DNA of 64,000 nucleotides from Allopusillimonas sp008369125 (GTDB lineage Bacteria; Pseudomonadota; Gammaproteobacteria; Burkholderiales; Burkholderiaceae_B): the NCBI RefSeq assembly GCF_008369125.1, contig NZ_VOAY01000002.1:372001-436000 (forward strand), read 5' to 3'. The translations under genes and the position numbers were made by a program. This document shows positions 43,935 to 52,421 of the stretch, piece after piece; within the stretch, counting starts at the first letter, position 1, and each line of letters starts with the position of its first letter. The notes beneath the pieces were generated by a model that saw only the letters and a program-made list of their open reading frames with translations, did not search any database and was not told the origin of the DNA.

Positions 43935-45089
43935 ATGAAATTCAAGTTAGCTACCGCAGGTGCCTTATTGGCTACGACCGCGCTCATCGCACAAGCTGCA
44001 TTTGCAGCCGCACCTGATTTGCCCAAAACTCTGGCCTGGAGCGCCTACGACGTTGGCTCGGGGGGATACAACCAGGCTGTTGCTATAGGCAGTGCCTTCA
44101 AAAACAAATACGGCGTCAACCTGCGCGTTATCCCCGGCAAAAACGACGTATCGCGCTTGCTACCGCTGAAAGCCGGACGCCTTGATTTCGTCGCCAACGG
44201 CATGGGCTCTTACATGGCCCAAGAAGGCCTATTCGAATTCGGCGCAGAAACGTGGGGGCCACAGCCGTTGCGCCTGCTTATGACCAACATTTCAAGCCAG
44301 GCGCTAACCGTGATTGTGGCGGCCGACACGGGTGTAAAAACCATTGCCGACCTTAAAGGAAAGCGCGTCGCCTGGGTTGTTGGTGCCCCGGCCCTTAATC
44401 AGAACATCTCTGCATTGCTAAAGTTTGCCAACCTGACATGGGATGATGTCGAAAAAGTCGAATTCGGTGGCTATGGTGCCTCGCTGGCAGGAATCGTCAA
44501 TGACCAGGTAGACGTCGGGTTCAGCGTAACCGTGTCCGGCAAAGCTTACGAGCTTGAGAAATCACCGCGGGGCCTTGTTTGGCCAACGATACCCAAGTCA
44601 GATACAGCAGGTTGGGAGCGTGTTAAAGCCCATGCGCCCTATTTCGTCCCCGTTCTTGCCACTGAAGGTGCCGGGTTGTCAAAAGACCACGGTGTCGAGA
44701 CCTCAGCCTACCCGTATCCAATTCTTCATACGATGGCCGACCGCAAAGCCGACGAGGTCTACGCGATGATGCAGGCGATGGTGGATGCGTATCCCGACTA
44801 TAAAGACGCAGCACCGGGCTCAAGCGGATGGGCACTTGAAAATCAGAACCTGGAGTGGGTGATCCCCTACCACGAAGGCGCAATCCGTTTCTTCAAGGAA
44901 AAAGGGCTATGGACAGAGGCACATCAAAAGCACAACGATAGCCTCATCAAACGGCAAGAAGTATTAGCCAAGGCATGGAAAGGCCTGAAAGCAGATACTG
45001 ACCCGAAGGAGCACATGACCGCGTGGCAAAAAGCGCGCGCTGACGCACTGCGGGCAGCGGGCTTTGATGTCGCGGTGGAAAGTTGGTAA
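43935..45089 (+). CDS. TAXI family TRAP solute-binding protein (second system)
   Basis: 384 residues: a signal peptide ending AFA at about residue 25, then 'LAWSAYDVGSGGYNQAVAIGSAF' and 'TIADLKGKRVAWVVGAPALNQ'. The pattern matches the first system's protein at 23140-24270, so they are paralogues. GAGGAG precedes ATG 43935, which is preferred over an upstream in-frame codon. It is followed after 400 bases by its permease gene, with a strong hairpin in between. Confidence 0.92.
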   Translation: MKFKLATAGALLATTALIAQAAFAAAPDLPKTLAWSAYDVGSGGYNQAVAIGSAFKNKYGVNLRVIPGKNDVSRLLPLKAGRLDFVANGMGSYMAQEGLFEFGAETWGPQPLRLLMTNISSQALTVIVAADTGVKTIADLKGKRVAWVVGAPALNQNISALLKFANLTWDDVEKVEFGGYGASLAGIVNDQVDVGFSVTVSGKAYELEKSPRGLVWPTIPKSDTAGWERVKAHAPYFVPVLATEGAGLSKDHGVETSAYPYPILHTMADRKADEVYAMMQAMVDAYPDYKDAAPGSSGWALENQNLEWVIPYHEGAIRFFKEKGLWTEAHQKHNDSLIKRQEVLAKAWKGLKADTDPKEHMTAWQKARADALRAAGFDVAVESW

Positions 45090-45490
45090 CCCCATGTTGA
45101 TGCGGCGGCGACATAATTAGTGCATACCTTGGGCTAACTTAAGTGCCTGCGATATGGACTGGTTCTGTATGGTATTTCACTGAACTGAAGCTGTGTACCC
45201 AGCGCCGGTCACAATTGACCGGCGCTGCGGCTCATGTTCATCACACGGCCGTCTTGAACACTCCACTATCAAACGAAAGCGATGAGTACCCTACGGCATG
45301 TCGCAAACTGACAATTCGAGATACCCAGTGTTCAGTACCATTGCTGTCTGCGTGCTTACGTCCAGAATTTATTCAGTCTGGATTGCCGCTGTATTTCAGT
45401 TTAATGTGACACGGCAACGTCGCAGGGACAATCAGCAAGCGTTACCCAGGTTCTCCGAACACTTTGAATGAGGTATGACGCGCCCGCGTC
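45090..45490. other. Intergenic region between TAXI binding-protein and permease genes
   Basis: 401 bases without a credible gene; a frame at 45143-45409 has no ribosome site or recognised content. It contains a strong hairpin (45200-45227). The gap is unusually long for a binding-protein/permease pair; in the first TAXI system it is six bases. Confidence 0.6.
45200..45227 (+). other. Strong hairpin between second TAXI binding-protein and permease genes
   Basis: Perfect 12-base arms CAGCGCCGGTCA/TGACCGGCGCTG with a four-base loop, 110 bases after the binding-protein stop. No U-tract follows. It could protect the upstream transcript's 3' end or act as a partial stop. Confidence 0.6.
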
Positions 45491-47527
45491 GTGACAGAAT
45501 CAATGAGAAGAAAAACGCAGCTAGACATGACTGACGCTGAACAGATGAAGGCTCAGGCCGCAGTCAAAAAAGCCGAACAATCAGAGTCGCGTTACCGGCC
45601 CTTGAAAGGCTTCTGGCGCATAGTCTTGATTACGGTAACATCGCTGGCCATCGTGCTATCGATCAATCAAATTCTTAATCTGCACCTTACCGGGCGCCCC
45701 ATCCTCGAGAACTCTTATCTGTACTCTCTGTGCGCGTTGCTGACAAGTGCGGTGTTCCTGATCTTGCCTATGAATGCGAAGGCGGCACGCGAGCATGTGC
45801 CATGGTACGACGCAGCGGCTTTTGTCATGCTACTGGCCGTGCTGATGTATTTTGCCTTTCATGGACAGCAGATTGTTGAAGAGGGATGGGAATTTTCTCC
45901 ACCGCCTCATGTTGTATGGATTTCCACCGTTGGCTGGATCCTGATCCTGGAGGCGCTACGTCGTGCCGGCGGCACTGCCGTTTTTGTCGTTGTTGCCTTG
46001 TTTTCTGTATACCCAATTTTTGCTGGAGTCATGCCTGGCCCGATTGCCGGTTTTCCGCAAGACTTCTCAACCACAAGTGCTTACCATTTTGCCAGCTCTG
46101 AGAGTGTGATTGGCATACCGACGCAAGCCTTTGGCAGCCTCGTCATTGGTTTTGTCATGTTCGGCGCAACATTGCAATTTACCGGTGCCGCGCCTTTTTT
46201 CAATAATCTGTCATTTGCACTGTTTGGGCGGGTGCGTGGTGGCCCCGCCAAGGTCGCCATATTTGCCAGTGGGCTCATGGGATCGGTCAGCGGCAGTGTG
46301 GTCTCCAACATTCTTACCACGGGGGTTGTAACAATCCCCGCCATGAAAAGCACTGGATTCAAACCGCGCTTTGCTGGGGCGGTTGAGGCCTGTGCGTCAA
46401 CGGGCGGCGTGCTCATGCCACCCATCATGGGCGCGACGGCGTTCGTAATGGCATCGTTTCTCGGCATACCTTACGTCACCATTGCGGTGGCCGCTGCGGT
46501 TCCATCCCTGCTTTACTACTTCTGCCTGTTTATTCAGATTGATGGCTACGCTGCACGTCACAAGCTGCGGGGCCTACCCAAGGCTGAGCTGCCTTCCGTC
46601 AAAAAAACCCTCATCGAAGGATGGCATTATATTTTTGTCTTCGCGGTATTGGTCTGGATGCTGGTGGTCTTGCAACGCGAAGCGATGGCGCCTTTCTATG
46701 CAACCGTTGTGCTGTTAGTTATTAATCAAATTTCCAAACGATATCGACTTACCCTGAAAAGCCTGGCCACATTAATAACTGGAGTCGGAAGCGCATTAGT
46801 TGAGCTTTCTGCCTTACTTGCGGGGGTTGGATTCATTGTTGGCGCGCTTTCCGTGACGGGGCTGGCGGGCACGCTGGCAACCGATCTGGTGTTTCTTGCC
46901 GGAGACAATGTTTACGTGTTGCTTGTTATGGGTGCGATGACAAGTTTTATCTTTGGCATGGGGATGACAATTACTGCTGTGTATATCTTCCTGGCAATTG
47001 TCCTTGCTCCATCTCTCATAAATTCTGGTTTCAACCCGTTGGCAGTCCATCTTTTTGTCATGTACTGGGGCATGGTTTCATACATTACCCCGCCAGTTGC
47101 CATAGGCTCGTTTGTGGCAGCCGGTATCGCTGGCGCACGCCCAATGCAGGTGGCATTAAGTTCGGTTTTCCTGGGCATATCCATGTACCTCGTGCCGTTT
47201 CTGTTTGTACTCAATCCGGCACTGATACTCGAGGGGTCTGCCTGGACCGTAACGTGGGCCATTACCACGGCCTTTATTGGCATCTTTTTCATTGGCTATG
47301 CGATTGAAGGCTATTTGCCTTTCGTAGGCGATTTCCGCGATAGCCCGGTGGATTGGCTGGGGCGATTGTTAATGGGCATGGGTGGGCTAGCGTTTGCCAT
47401 ACCGGGGGGTGGTAAACACATTCCGTATGGGCCGGTTGAATTGCTGGTGGTCGGCAGCGTTCTGATCGTGGCAGCGGCACTGCTAATTCGTTTGACCAGA
47501 CGCCGACAGGCGGCGGTAGCAACGTGA
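45491..47527 (+). CDS. TAXI-type TRAP transporter fused permease (second system)
   Basis: 678 residues with about 17 membrane helices after a 40-residue charged N-terminus. Signature stretches 'GGPAKVAIFASGLMGSVSGS' and 'EACASTGGVLMPPIMGATAF' match the permease at 21193-23133. Start: GTG 45491 or ATG 45503; ribosome sites are weak. It fuses the DctQ-like and DctM-like parts. The substrate is unknown. Confidence 0.92.
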   Translation: MTESMRRKTQLDMTDAEQMKAQAAVKKAEQSESRYRPLKGFWRIVLITVTSLAIVLSINQILNLHLTGRPILENSYLYSLCALLTSAVFLILPMNAKAAREHVPWYDAAAFVMLLAVLMYFAFHGQQIVEEGWEFSPPPHVVWISTVGWILILEALRRAGGTAVFVVVALFSVYPIFAGVMPGPIAGFPQDFSTTSAYHFASSESVIGIPTQAFGSLVIGFVMFGATLQFTGAAPFFNNLSFALFGRVRGGPAKVAIFASGLMGSVSGSVVSNILTTGVVTIPAMKSTGFKPRFAGAVEACASTGGVLMPPIMGATAFVMASFLGIPYVTIAVAAAVPSLLYYFCLFIQIDGYAARHKLRGLPKAELPSVKKTLIEGWHYIFVFAVLVWMLVVLQREAMAPFYATVVLLVINQISKRYRLTLKSLATLITGVGSALVELSALLAGVGFIVGALSVTGLAGTLATDLVFLAGDNVYVLLVMGAMTSFIFGMGMTITAVYIFLAIVLAPSLINSGFNPLAVHLFVMYWGMVSYITPPVAIGSFVAAGIAGARPMQVALSSVFLGISMYLVPFLFVLNPALILEGSAWTVTWAITTAFIGIFFIGYAIEGYLPFVGDFRDSPVDWLGRLLMGMGGLAFAIPGGGKHIPYGPVELLVVGSVLIVAAALLIRLTRRRQAAVAT

Positions 47528-47552
47528 CAGCATGGTGTGAATATGCGATGGG

Positions 47553-47570
47553 CTGGCCAGTAATGGCCAG
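47553..47570. terminator. Small hairpin between convergent TRAP permease and hypothetical gene
   Basis: CTGGCCA-GTAA-TGGCCAG, perfect 7-base arms, in the 44-base gap after the permease stop. Only weak T content follows, so terminator function is tentative. Confidence 0.4.
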
Positions 47571-47571
47571 T

Positions 47572-48105
47572 TCAAAACGAACCATCCATTGCGTTCTGCT
47601 CCAGTAATTGCTGAGCGCGTTGCGAGAGCCGACACCCTTTCTGCCGAAATATTTCAAGTGCTTCTGCAGCCAATTTCGCATTTGCTGTATTGCCAGAGAA
47701 TGTTGTCAATTTTTCTTTAAAGACAAGAACTATGTTCGTCGTCCCAAGTGTTTTTCGAAAATCGACATACTCAATTTCGTCATAAGCATGGCGTCGTTTG
47801 CGAACCACTCGGCATGTAACGTGATGCTTTTGAAGAAGCAGCAACGGGCTGATATCTGAATGAGCCCAAGCCACCCAAGGGATCGCTTTCCAACCTGCAA
47901 ATGCAGCAACCAATAATACGTTTACGCCATCCTTATCTTTTGACAAAGTTAGTTCTGAAACACCCGCGTCTTTTGACGAAGTTAGTTCCGAAACACCCGC
48001 GCGCTGCAACTTTGTACGCGTAAGCCGGAACAATCCCCAAAAAACAAGAGCCGTAGTACTTACGCCGACAGCAATGAAAGTGATGATTAGGAAGGTATCG
48101 TTCAT
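47572..48105 (-). CDS. Hypothetical membrane-anchored protein with an internal 11-residue duplication
   Basis: About 177 residues: one N-terminal membrane helix (residues 4-24), a linker with two near-identical 11-residue units 'AGVSELTSSKD' and 'AGVSELTLSKD', then a soluble domain ('VTCRVVRKRRHAYDEIEYVDF', 'TNIVLVFKEKLTTFSGN'). I do not recognise the family. The ATG at 48105 is preferred over an in-frame GTG at 48126; neither has a clear ribosome site. It sits beside a decayed toxin-antitoxin-like pair in an accessory stretch. Confidence 0.55.
   Translation of the reverse strand: MNDTFLIITFIAVGVSTTALVFWGLFRLTRTKLQRAGVSELTSSKDAGVSELTLSKDKDGVNVLLVAAFAGWKAIPWVAWAHSDISPLLLLQKHHVTCRVVRKRRHAYDEIEYVDFRKTLGTTNIVLVFKEKLTTFSGNTANAKLAAEALEIFRQKGCRLSQRAQQLLEQNAMDGSF
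47935..48000 (-). repeat. 33-base tandem duplication inside the hypothetical membrane protein gene
   Basis: Units 47935-47967 and 47968-48000 differ at only a few bases and keep the reading frame. They encode the doubled AGVSELT-x-SKD linker. The few mismatches suggest a fairly recent event. Confidence 0.85.
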
Positions 48106-48140
48106 GTTGTTATTTAAGCTGAACACGTAAGCTTAACTGA

Positions 48141-48260
48141 TGGCGCACTCGTCGCAATGATGAGCCTGGCCGCGAAGCACTACTTGCCATCGCTGCCGAA
48201 CAAGAGATGTACAAGGCAGCACTGCATGCGGCCCGTAGTGCCGCTGAGGCAAATGGCTAA
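48141..48260 (+). pseudogene. 5'-truncated antitoxin-like fragment
   Basis: A frame without its own start encodes about 39 residues ending 'REALLAIAAEQEMYKAALHA' and then 'ARSAAEANG', a helical tail like small antitoxin C-termini. Its stop (48258-48260) overlaps the start ATG of the next, broken gene, the usual layout of an antitoxin-toxin pair. Codons before 48141 are closed by a TGA. The family is not identified. Confidence 0.45.
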
Positions 48261-48804
48261 GGTACAAGTTACTTCGGGCCAGATTTGGCGAGACGAGTGC
48301 TACTACTTGGATAGCATCATCAAGAAGTGCCATAAAAAATACTTTCTGGTTTTAGCTGTCGATATTGGTGGTGATCCAATTACTGCAGTGTTTACTTCGC
48401 GACCTAACGGCTAGAGCGAGAACCCTGCATGCAATGTCGGTCCGCCAAGAGCGGGGCATTTTATCGGCGTGCCAGGAGGCGTGTTCTTTAAGCCAACATG
48501 GATAGACTTCAGCAGCCTTAATACATTAGACATCCAAGGTCTGGCTTTGCATGTATCGTCGGGCCGTACGCACTTAGTCATGCAAACATTATCAGCCCCC
48601 ACATTGCGTGCTGTCCTTCGCTGCCTGCTGCATTCTGATGACCTTACCAAACGGCAGGCCCGATGTGTAGCGGACACTTTGGCGACCTTGAACTGCTCAC
48701 AACCCGCACCACAAAGGCAACATGACGAAGAGAGGGCCACAATGGCCCCCTCAACATCTAACCGACTCGCAAATTTCTCAAACGCCCCTAGTGCGAAAAC
48801 ATAA
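48253..48804 (+). pseudogene. Interrupted gene (toxin-like partner), in-frame TAG at 48412-48414
   Basis: From ATG 48253 ('MAKVQVTSGQIWRDECYYLD') the frame runs 53 codons to TAG, then continues open in the same frame ('SENPACNVGPPRAGHFIGVP', 'GGVFFKPTWIDFSSLNTLDI') to 48804. 'FTSRPNG' before and 'SENPACNVG' after the stop read as one continuous protein, so a single nonsense change is the simplest explanation. The intact product would be about 150-180 residues. The 'GQIW' start recalls MazF/PemK-like proteins only loosely. The tail overlaps the universal stress protein gene by 17 bases. Confidence 0.65.
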
Positions 48805-49627
48805 TCGGTACTGTCATCGATTGAATCAAGGTTTTAGAGGTGCCTCCGAGTATCCATTCACGCACGCGGCTACGGTTGTAGATACCCATGACAACCATAT
48901 CGCAACCATGATCAGTCACGGTGTTGAGAATAGTGTCGCCCACATTCATATGCTCGCTCAGTTTCGTGACTTCTTTTGGCACGGGGTAACCGTGTGCAGC
49001 GCAGTAAGCCAGCAGGTCATCGGGATGTACATCGCGCTCGCTCAGCATAGCGGGTTGGGGGTCTACCGTCAGTATGGTCAATGACGAGGCCTGGGAAAGA
49101 ATCGGTGCTGCGTCGGCAAGCGCACGGGCAGACCTGCGGCCGTAGTCCCAGCAGAACAGCACATTCTTCCCGATAGGGTAATCAGCAATATTTGCAAACG
49201 GAATCATCAACACCGGGCGGCCGGCCGTCATGATGACGGTTTCGGCCATGGTGGACGGAATCGACCATGATGACTCATGCTGTCTGTTTTGGCTCATGAC
49301 CATCAGGTCGCACAGGCGAGCGTGCGTTGCCAGTACTTCTTCCACGGGGCCTTTGGGCATACGACACTGTGCTTTAACGCCAGCCGCTGCTGCCTCGGCC
49401 AGAAACATGTCGCGGGCCTGGATTTTGTCTTCGTCGATGCGGGCAAGCAGCGAGTTGAGTACACCAGCGGCGGAGGCGGTACCCCCTGACAAGTATTGCG
49501 GAACGGGTGGGTCGGTGCAGATACCGATCAATTCGGCGTCATGCTGTGCGGCAAGCTTGACGGCCGCCTGCACACGACGTTTAAGATTGGCATCGATGGA
49601 TAGATCAAGAGCAATACGTCCAAGCAT
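48788..49627 (-). CDS. Tandem universal stress protein (two UspA domains)
   Basis: 279 residues. Domain 1 starts 'GRIALDLSIDANLKRRVQAA'; domain 2 starts near 'KNVLFCWDYGRRSARALADA' and ends with 'MGIYNRSRVREWILGGTSKT', a G-x2-G-x9-G-type nucleotide loop, so the C-terminal unit probably binds ATP. GGAGG sets ATG 49627; 11 in-frame codons upstream are ignored. An FNR-like dyad and a TATAGA -10 lie upstream. Usp proteins of this form are often induced by oxygen limitation in beta- and gammaproteobacteria. Confidence 0.9.
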   Translation of the reverse strand: MLGRIALDLSIDANLKRRVQAAVKLAAQHDAELIGICTDPPVPQYLSGGTASAAGVLNSLLARIDEDKIQARDMFLAEAAAAGVKAQCRMPKGPVEEVLATHARLCDLMVMSQNRQHESSWSIPSTMAETVIMTAGRPVLMIPFANIADYPIGKNVLFCWDYGRRSARALADAAPILSQASSLTILTVDPQPAMLSERDVHPDDLLAYCAAHGYPVPKEVTKLSEHMNVGDTILNTVTDHGCDMVVMGIYNRSRVREWILGGTSKTLIQSMTVPIMFSH

Positions 49628-49695
49628 TGGCAGCCTCCATTCGTGGTTATTGTGTAACACCTATTTCAAGTCTATAACATTCGCGGTTCCATGGC

Positions 49696-49709
49696 TTGAT
49701 GTAACACAA
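49696..49709 (-). promoter_or_regulatory. FNR/ANR-like box upstream of usp
   Basis: The plus-strand sequence is TTGATGTAACACAA: perfect TTGAT and a three-of-five ATCAA half. A minus-strand -10 TATAGA lies at 49671-49676, giving a predicted start about 39 bases from the dyad centre, close to class II FNR spacing. Confidence 0.45.
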
Positions 49710-49955
49710 GCAAAGTGTTCTGAACAGGGCGTGGCCCGCAGCGCTATGACGCGTGAGTCGACCAGGCCTTCTTAGACAGCAGGTTGACTTAGAAAAGTAT
49801 TGCTGGTCATCGTTTATCGGCAGAAAGGTGCCCAACTCGAGCAAACCGCTTTTGCGCACTGCCCATCATGGCCCCAACAACATGCTAGGTGCAGGAGAGT
49901 TAGCAGGTGCGGATGCGTTCACCACTCTGCAGTATCCATACAATCGGGTAAATAC

Positions 49956-49969
49956 TTGATCTAGCTCAA
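49956..49969 (+). promoter_or_regulatory. FNR/ANR-like box upstream of the N-ATPase operon
   Basis: TTGATCTAGCTCAA matches the TTGAT-N4-ATCAA dyad at nine of ten defined bases. It is 58 bases before the atpD start codon. With class II spacing, transcription would begin near 50004; the -10 there is poor. Confidence 0.55.
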
Positions 49970-50027
49970 TATTCATTCAACCCCACTCTGATTAACTAAG
50001 GGCAACTACATTCTGTTTGGTGTTGCC

Positions 50028-51440
50028 ATGACTGTGCTTGAGCGGATGACCTCTGATCATCCGTCAGCTTCTGAACTTGCCCAGGGTCGGGTCGTGGCGA
50101 TTCGAGGTGGGGTGGTAGATGTGCGCTTCGACACCCTGGTGCCACGCATTAATGATCTACTTTACGTAGGCGAACTGCCACTTGAAGTTGCGTCACTGGA
50201 AAGTGCCGATACCGTCCGTTGCATTGCGCTCTCCCCTACCCAGGGGCTCGCGCTAGAAGCCGTCGTTCAGGCCACGGGTGGCCCCATCAGGGTTCCTGTG
50301 GGCGATATCGTATTAGGTCGAATGCTCAATGTGTTTGGCGACCCTATCGACGGCTTGCCAGCCATTACAGGTACAGAGCGACATTCCATTCACGCAGCCC
50401 CGCCAACATTACTTGATCGCAAGCCGGTTGCTGAAGTATTGGAAACCGGAATCAAGGCGATTGATTTGCTTTCGCCCATAGAGCGCGGTGGCAAGACAGG
50501 ACTGTTTGGTGGGGCTGGCGTCGGCAAGACGGTGCTTCTTACCGAGCTTATTCACAACACCGTGCAACATTACCGGGGGGTCAGCCTGTTTTGCGGCATT
50601 GGCGAGCGTTCGCGTGAGGGCGAAGAGCTTTATCGCGAAATGGGCGAGGCCGGTGTGCGCGACAAGATGGTGATGATATTTGGGCAAATGAACGAAGCGC
50701 CCGGTGTGCGCTTTCGCGTAGGCCATACGGCGCTGACCATGGCCGAATACTTTCGTGACCAAAAAGGCCAAGATGTACTGTTGCTGATCGACAATATCTT
50801 CCGTTTTGTTCAGGCTGGCTCCGAGGTGTCGGGGCTAATGGGCCAGATGCCGTCGCGTGTGGGATATCAGCCCACCATGGCCACTGAGATTGCTGCCTTA
50901 CAGGAGCGTATCGCCTCGACCAAGGCAGGCGCGATCACGTCGATACAGGCTGTGTATGTACCTGCGGATGATTTCACAGACCCTGCGGCCGCGCATATTT
51001 TCTCGCATCTGTCCGCTTCAGTCGTATTGTCGCGCAAGCGAGCTAGCGAAGGGCTTTACCCGGCAGTTGACCCGCTTGCATCAAACTCGGTAATGCTTAC
51101 GCCCGCTGTGGTTGGGCAGCGGCATTATGAGATTGCACGGGGTGTGCGCCGCACCCTGGCAGAGTATGAAGAATTGCGTGACATCATCGCGATGCTGGGC
51201 ATAGAAGAGCTTTCGTCGGTAGATCGCGCCACAGTTGCCCGTGCGCGGCGGCTTGAGCGATTTCTGACCCAACCCTTCGTGACCGTAAGTTCGGGCTCGG
51301 GTGCTGAGGGAAGGCAAGTGTCCATGGCCGACACCTTGGATGGCTGTGAAACTATCCTGGAGCAGACCGAATTCAAAGCCCCCGAAAGCGCGTATTACAT
51401 GATTGGCAACTTGTCAGAGCTCAAGGACGGGGCCTCATGA
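50028..51440 (+). CDS. atpD: N-type ATPase beta subunit
   Basis: 470 residues. Walker A 'GGAGVGKT' (161-168), 'GERSREGEELYREM', Walker B 'VLLLIDNIFRFVQAGSE' and 'VPADDFTDPAAAHIF' are all beta-subunit motifs, so the subunit is catalytic. Gene order atpDCQRBEFAG, without a delta gene, marks this as the N-ATPase, a second rotary enzyme found besides the housekeeping F-ATPase. The start could also be ATG 50046. It is the first gene of the operon and lies behind an FNR-like box. Confidence 0.95.
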   Translation: MTVLERMTSDHPSASELAQGRVVAIRGGVVDVRFDTLVPRINDLLYVGELPLEVASLESADTVRCIALSPTQGLALEAVVQATGGPIRVPVGDIVLGRMLNVFGDPIDGLPAITGTERHSIHAAPPTLLDRKPVAEVLETGIKAIDLLSPIERGGKTGLFGGAGVGKTVLLTELIHNTVQHYRGVSLFCGIGERSREGEELYREMGEAGVRDKMVMIFGQMNEAPGVRFRVGHTALTMAEYFRDQKGQDVLLLIDNIFRFVQAGSEVSGLMGQMPSRVGYQPTMATEIAALQERIASTKAGAITSIQAVYVPADDFTDPAAAHIFSHLSASVVLSRKRASEGLYPAVDPLASNSVMLTPAVVGQRHYEIARGVRRTLAEYEELRDIIAMLGIEELSSVDRATVARARRLERFLTQPFVTVSSGSGAEGRQVSMADTLDGCETILEQTEFKAPESAYYMIGNLSELKDGAS

Positions 51441-51847
51441 CGCAAGCGACCTGCATGGATGTCACCATCCGCCTGCCTTCACGCGTGCTGTATCAGGGGC
51501 TGGCCAGCCGCTTGCGTGCCGATGGGCAGGCAGGCAGCTTCGGTGTCTTGCCCAACCATGCTGATTTGGTCACTGCACTGGTGCCGTCTGTTCTGGTGCT
51601 GGTTGCCGAAGACGGCACAGAACGCTTCTTCGGCATAGACGAAGGCCTGTTGGTTAAACGAGACCAGCACGTGTCGGTGGTCGTACGGCGCGGCGTGCTG
51701 GGCGATGATCTTGAAACCTTGCATAAAAAGGTTCGCGACACTTTCATCGAGGCCGAGGACGATGAGCGTGTGGCTCGCAGCGCCCTTTCACGCCTTGAAG
51801 CCGATATGGTGCGCCGACTCGGGCAATTTAAGAGAATGCAGCCATGA
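51437..51847 (+). CDS. atpC: N-type ATPase epsilon subunit
   Basis: 136 residues: an N-terminal beta-sandwich with 'DGQAGSFGVLPNHADLVTAL', the standard epsilon motif, and a C-terminal helical pair. It couples rotor and catalytic head and may inhibit ATP hydrolysis. It overlaps atpD and atpQ by four bases each. Confidence 0.93.
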   Translation: MTQATCMDVTIRLPSRVLYQGLASRLRADGQAGSFGVLPNHADLVTALVPSVLVLVAEDGTERFFGIDEGLLVKRDQHVSVVVRRGVLGDDLETLHKKVRDTFIEAEDDERVARSALSRLEADMVRRLGQFKRMQP

Positions 51848-52131
51848 CCGACCCAAGACACGAGGTGAGCGATGAGATCGATCGACGCGCGAAGCGGATG
51901 AAGGCAATGCGAGACCACCCCGGCCCCAGTCCATTGCGAGGCATAGGCACATTCGGGATGATAGGCTGGTCGGTCGTCGTGCCCACGGTGGGCGGTGCTT
52001 TCCTGGGGCACTGGCTTGACCGCGTCGCACCGCAACATTTTTCATGGACGATTGCACTCATTCTGGCAGGTGTCGTGGTGGGCGCCATGATTGCCTGGGG
52101 ATGGGTCAACAAAGAGGGCCAAGATCAATGA
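51844..52131 (+). CDS. atpQ: N-type ATPase subunit AtpQ (AtpI-like)
   Basis: 95 residues: a charged N-terminus (about 1-35) and two membrane helices ('GMIGWSVVVPTVGGAFLGHW' and 'TIALILAGVVVGAMIAWGWV'), the AtpI/AtpQ pattern. AtpQ is specific to N-ATPase operons and is thought to help c-ring assembly, like AtpI. Four-base overlaps join it to atpC and atpR. Confidence 0.9.
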   Translation: MTDPRHEVSDEIDRRAKRMKAMRDHPGPSPLRGIGTFGMIGWSVVVPTVGGAFLGHWLDRVAPQHFSWTIALILAGVVVGAMIAWGWVNKEGQDQ

Positions 52132-52421
52132 TTAACATTGACTGGAGTGGGTTTTTGCTCGGTATGCTGGTGGGCTTGGTTTTCAGCGCCCTGTTTTTCG
52201 CAGGTCTGGCCTGGGGTATGAAACTGGCTCTGCGGCGTACCAACTCGGTAGTCGTTCTGCTTTCCAGTGCCGCGTTGCGAATTGCGGCGCTGCTGGCAGG
52301 CGGATGGCTGGCGGCAGCCTGGCTGGGTATTGCTGGGGCGGTTGGGTTTGCGGCTGCGTTTATCGTACTGCGCACGATATTGCTCAGCCGTCTGCGTGCA
52401 ACGCAATCTGGGGGGGGGTAA
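52128..52421 (+). CDS. atpR: N-type ATPase subunit AtpR
   Basis: 97 residues with three predicted membrane helices and a short basic tail ending QSGGG. ATG 52128 overlaps the atpQ stop (ATGA) and gives the family N-terminus 'MINIDWSGFLLGMLVGLVF'. AtpR occurs only in N-ATPase operons; its role is probably assembly or ring size. The final glycines are encoded by a run of eight G residues directly before the stop. Confidence 0.9.
   Translation: MINIDWSGFLLGMLVGLVFSALFFAGLAWGMKLALRRTNSVVVLLSSAALRIAALLAGGWLAAAWLGIAGAVGFAAAFIVLRTILLSRLRATQSGGG
52411..52418 (+). repeat. Eight-base G homopolymer at the atpR/atpB junction
   Basis: GGGGGGGG lies at the last codons of atpR, two bases before the overlapping TAATG stop/start. 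A slip of one base would change or lose the atpR stop. The tract may also serve as the ribosome site of atpB. Confidence 0.9.

Larger units (their letters stand above)
49628..50027. other. Divergent regulatory region between usp and the N-ATPase operon
   Basis: 400 bases without a credible gene. It holds two FNR/ANR-like dyads, at 49696-49709 for usp and at 49956-49969 for the N-ATPase. An open frame at 49753-49959 has no support. Confidence 0.6.

Noticed and set aside
45143..45409. 88-codon frame between the TAXI binding-protein and permease genes
   Set aside because: No ribosome site or recognisable domain, and it is crossed by the perfect hairpin at 45200-45227.
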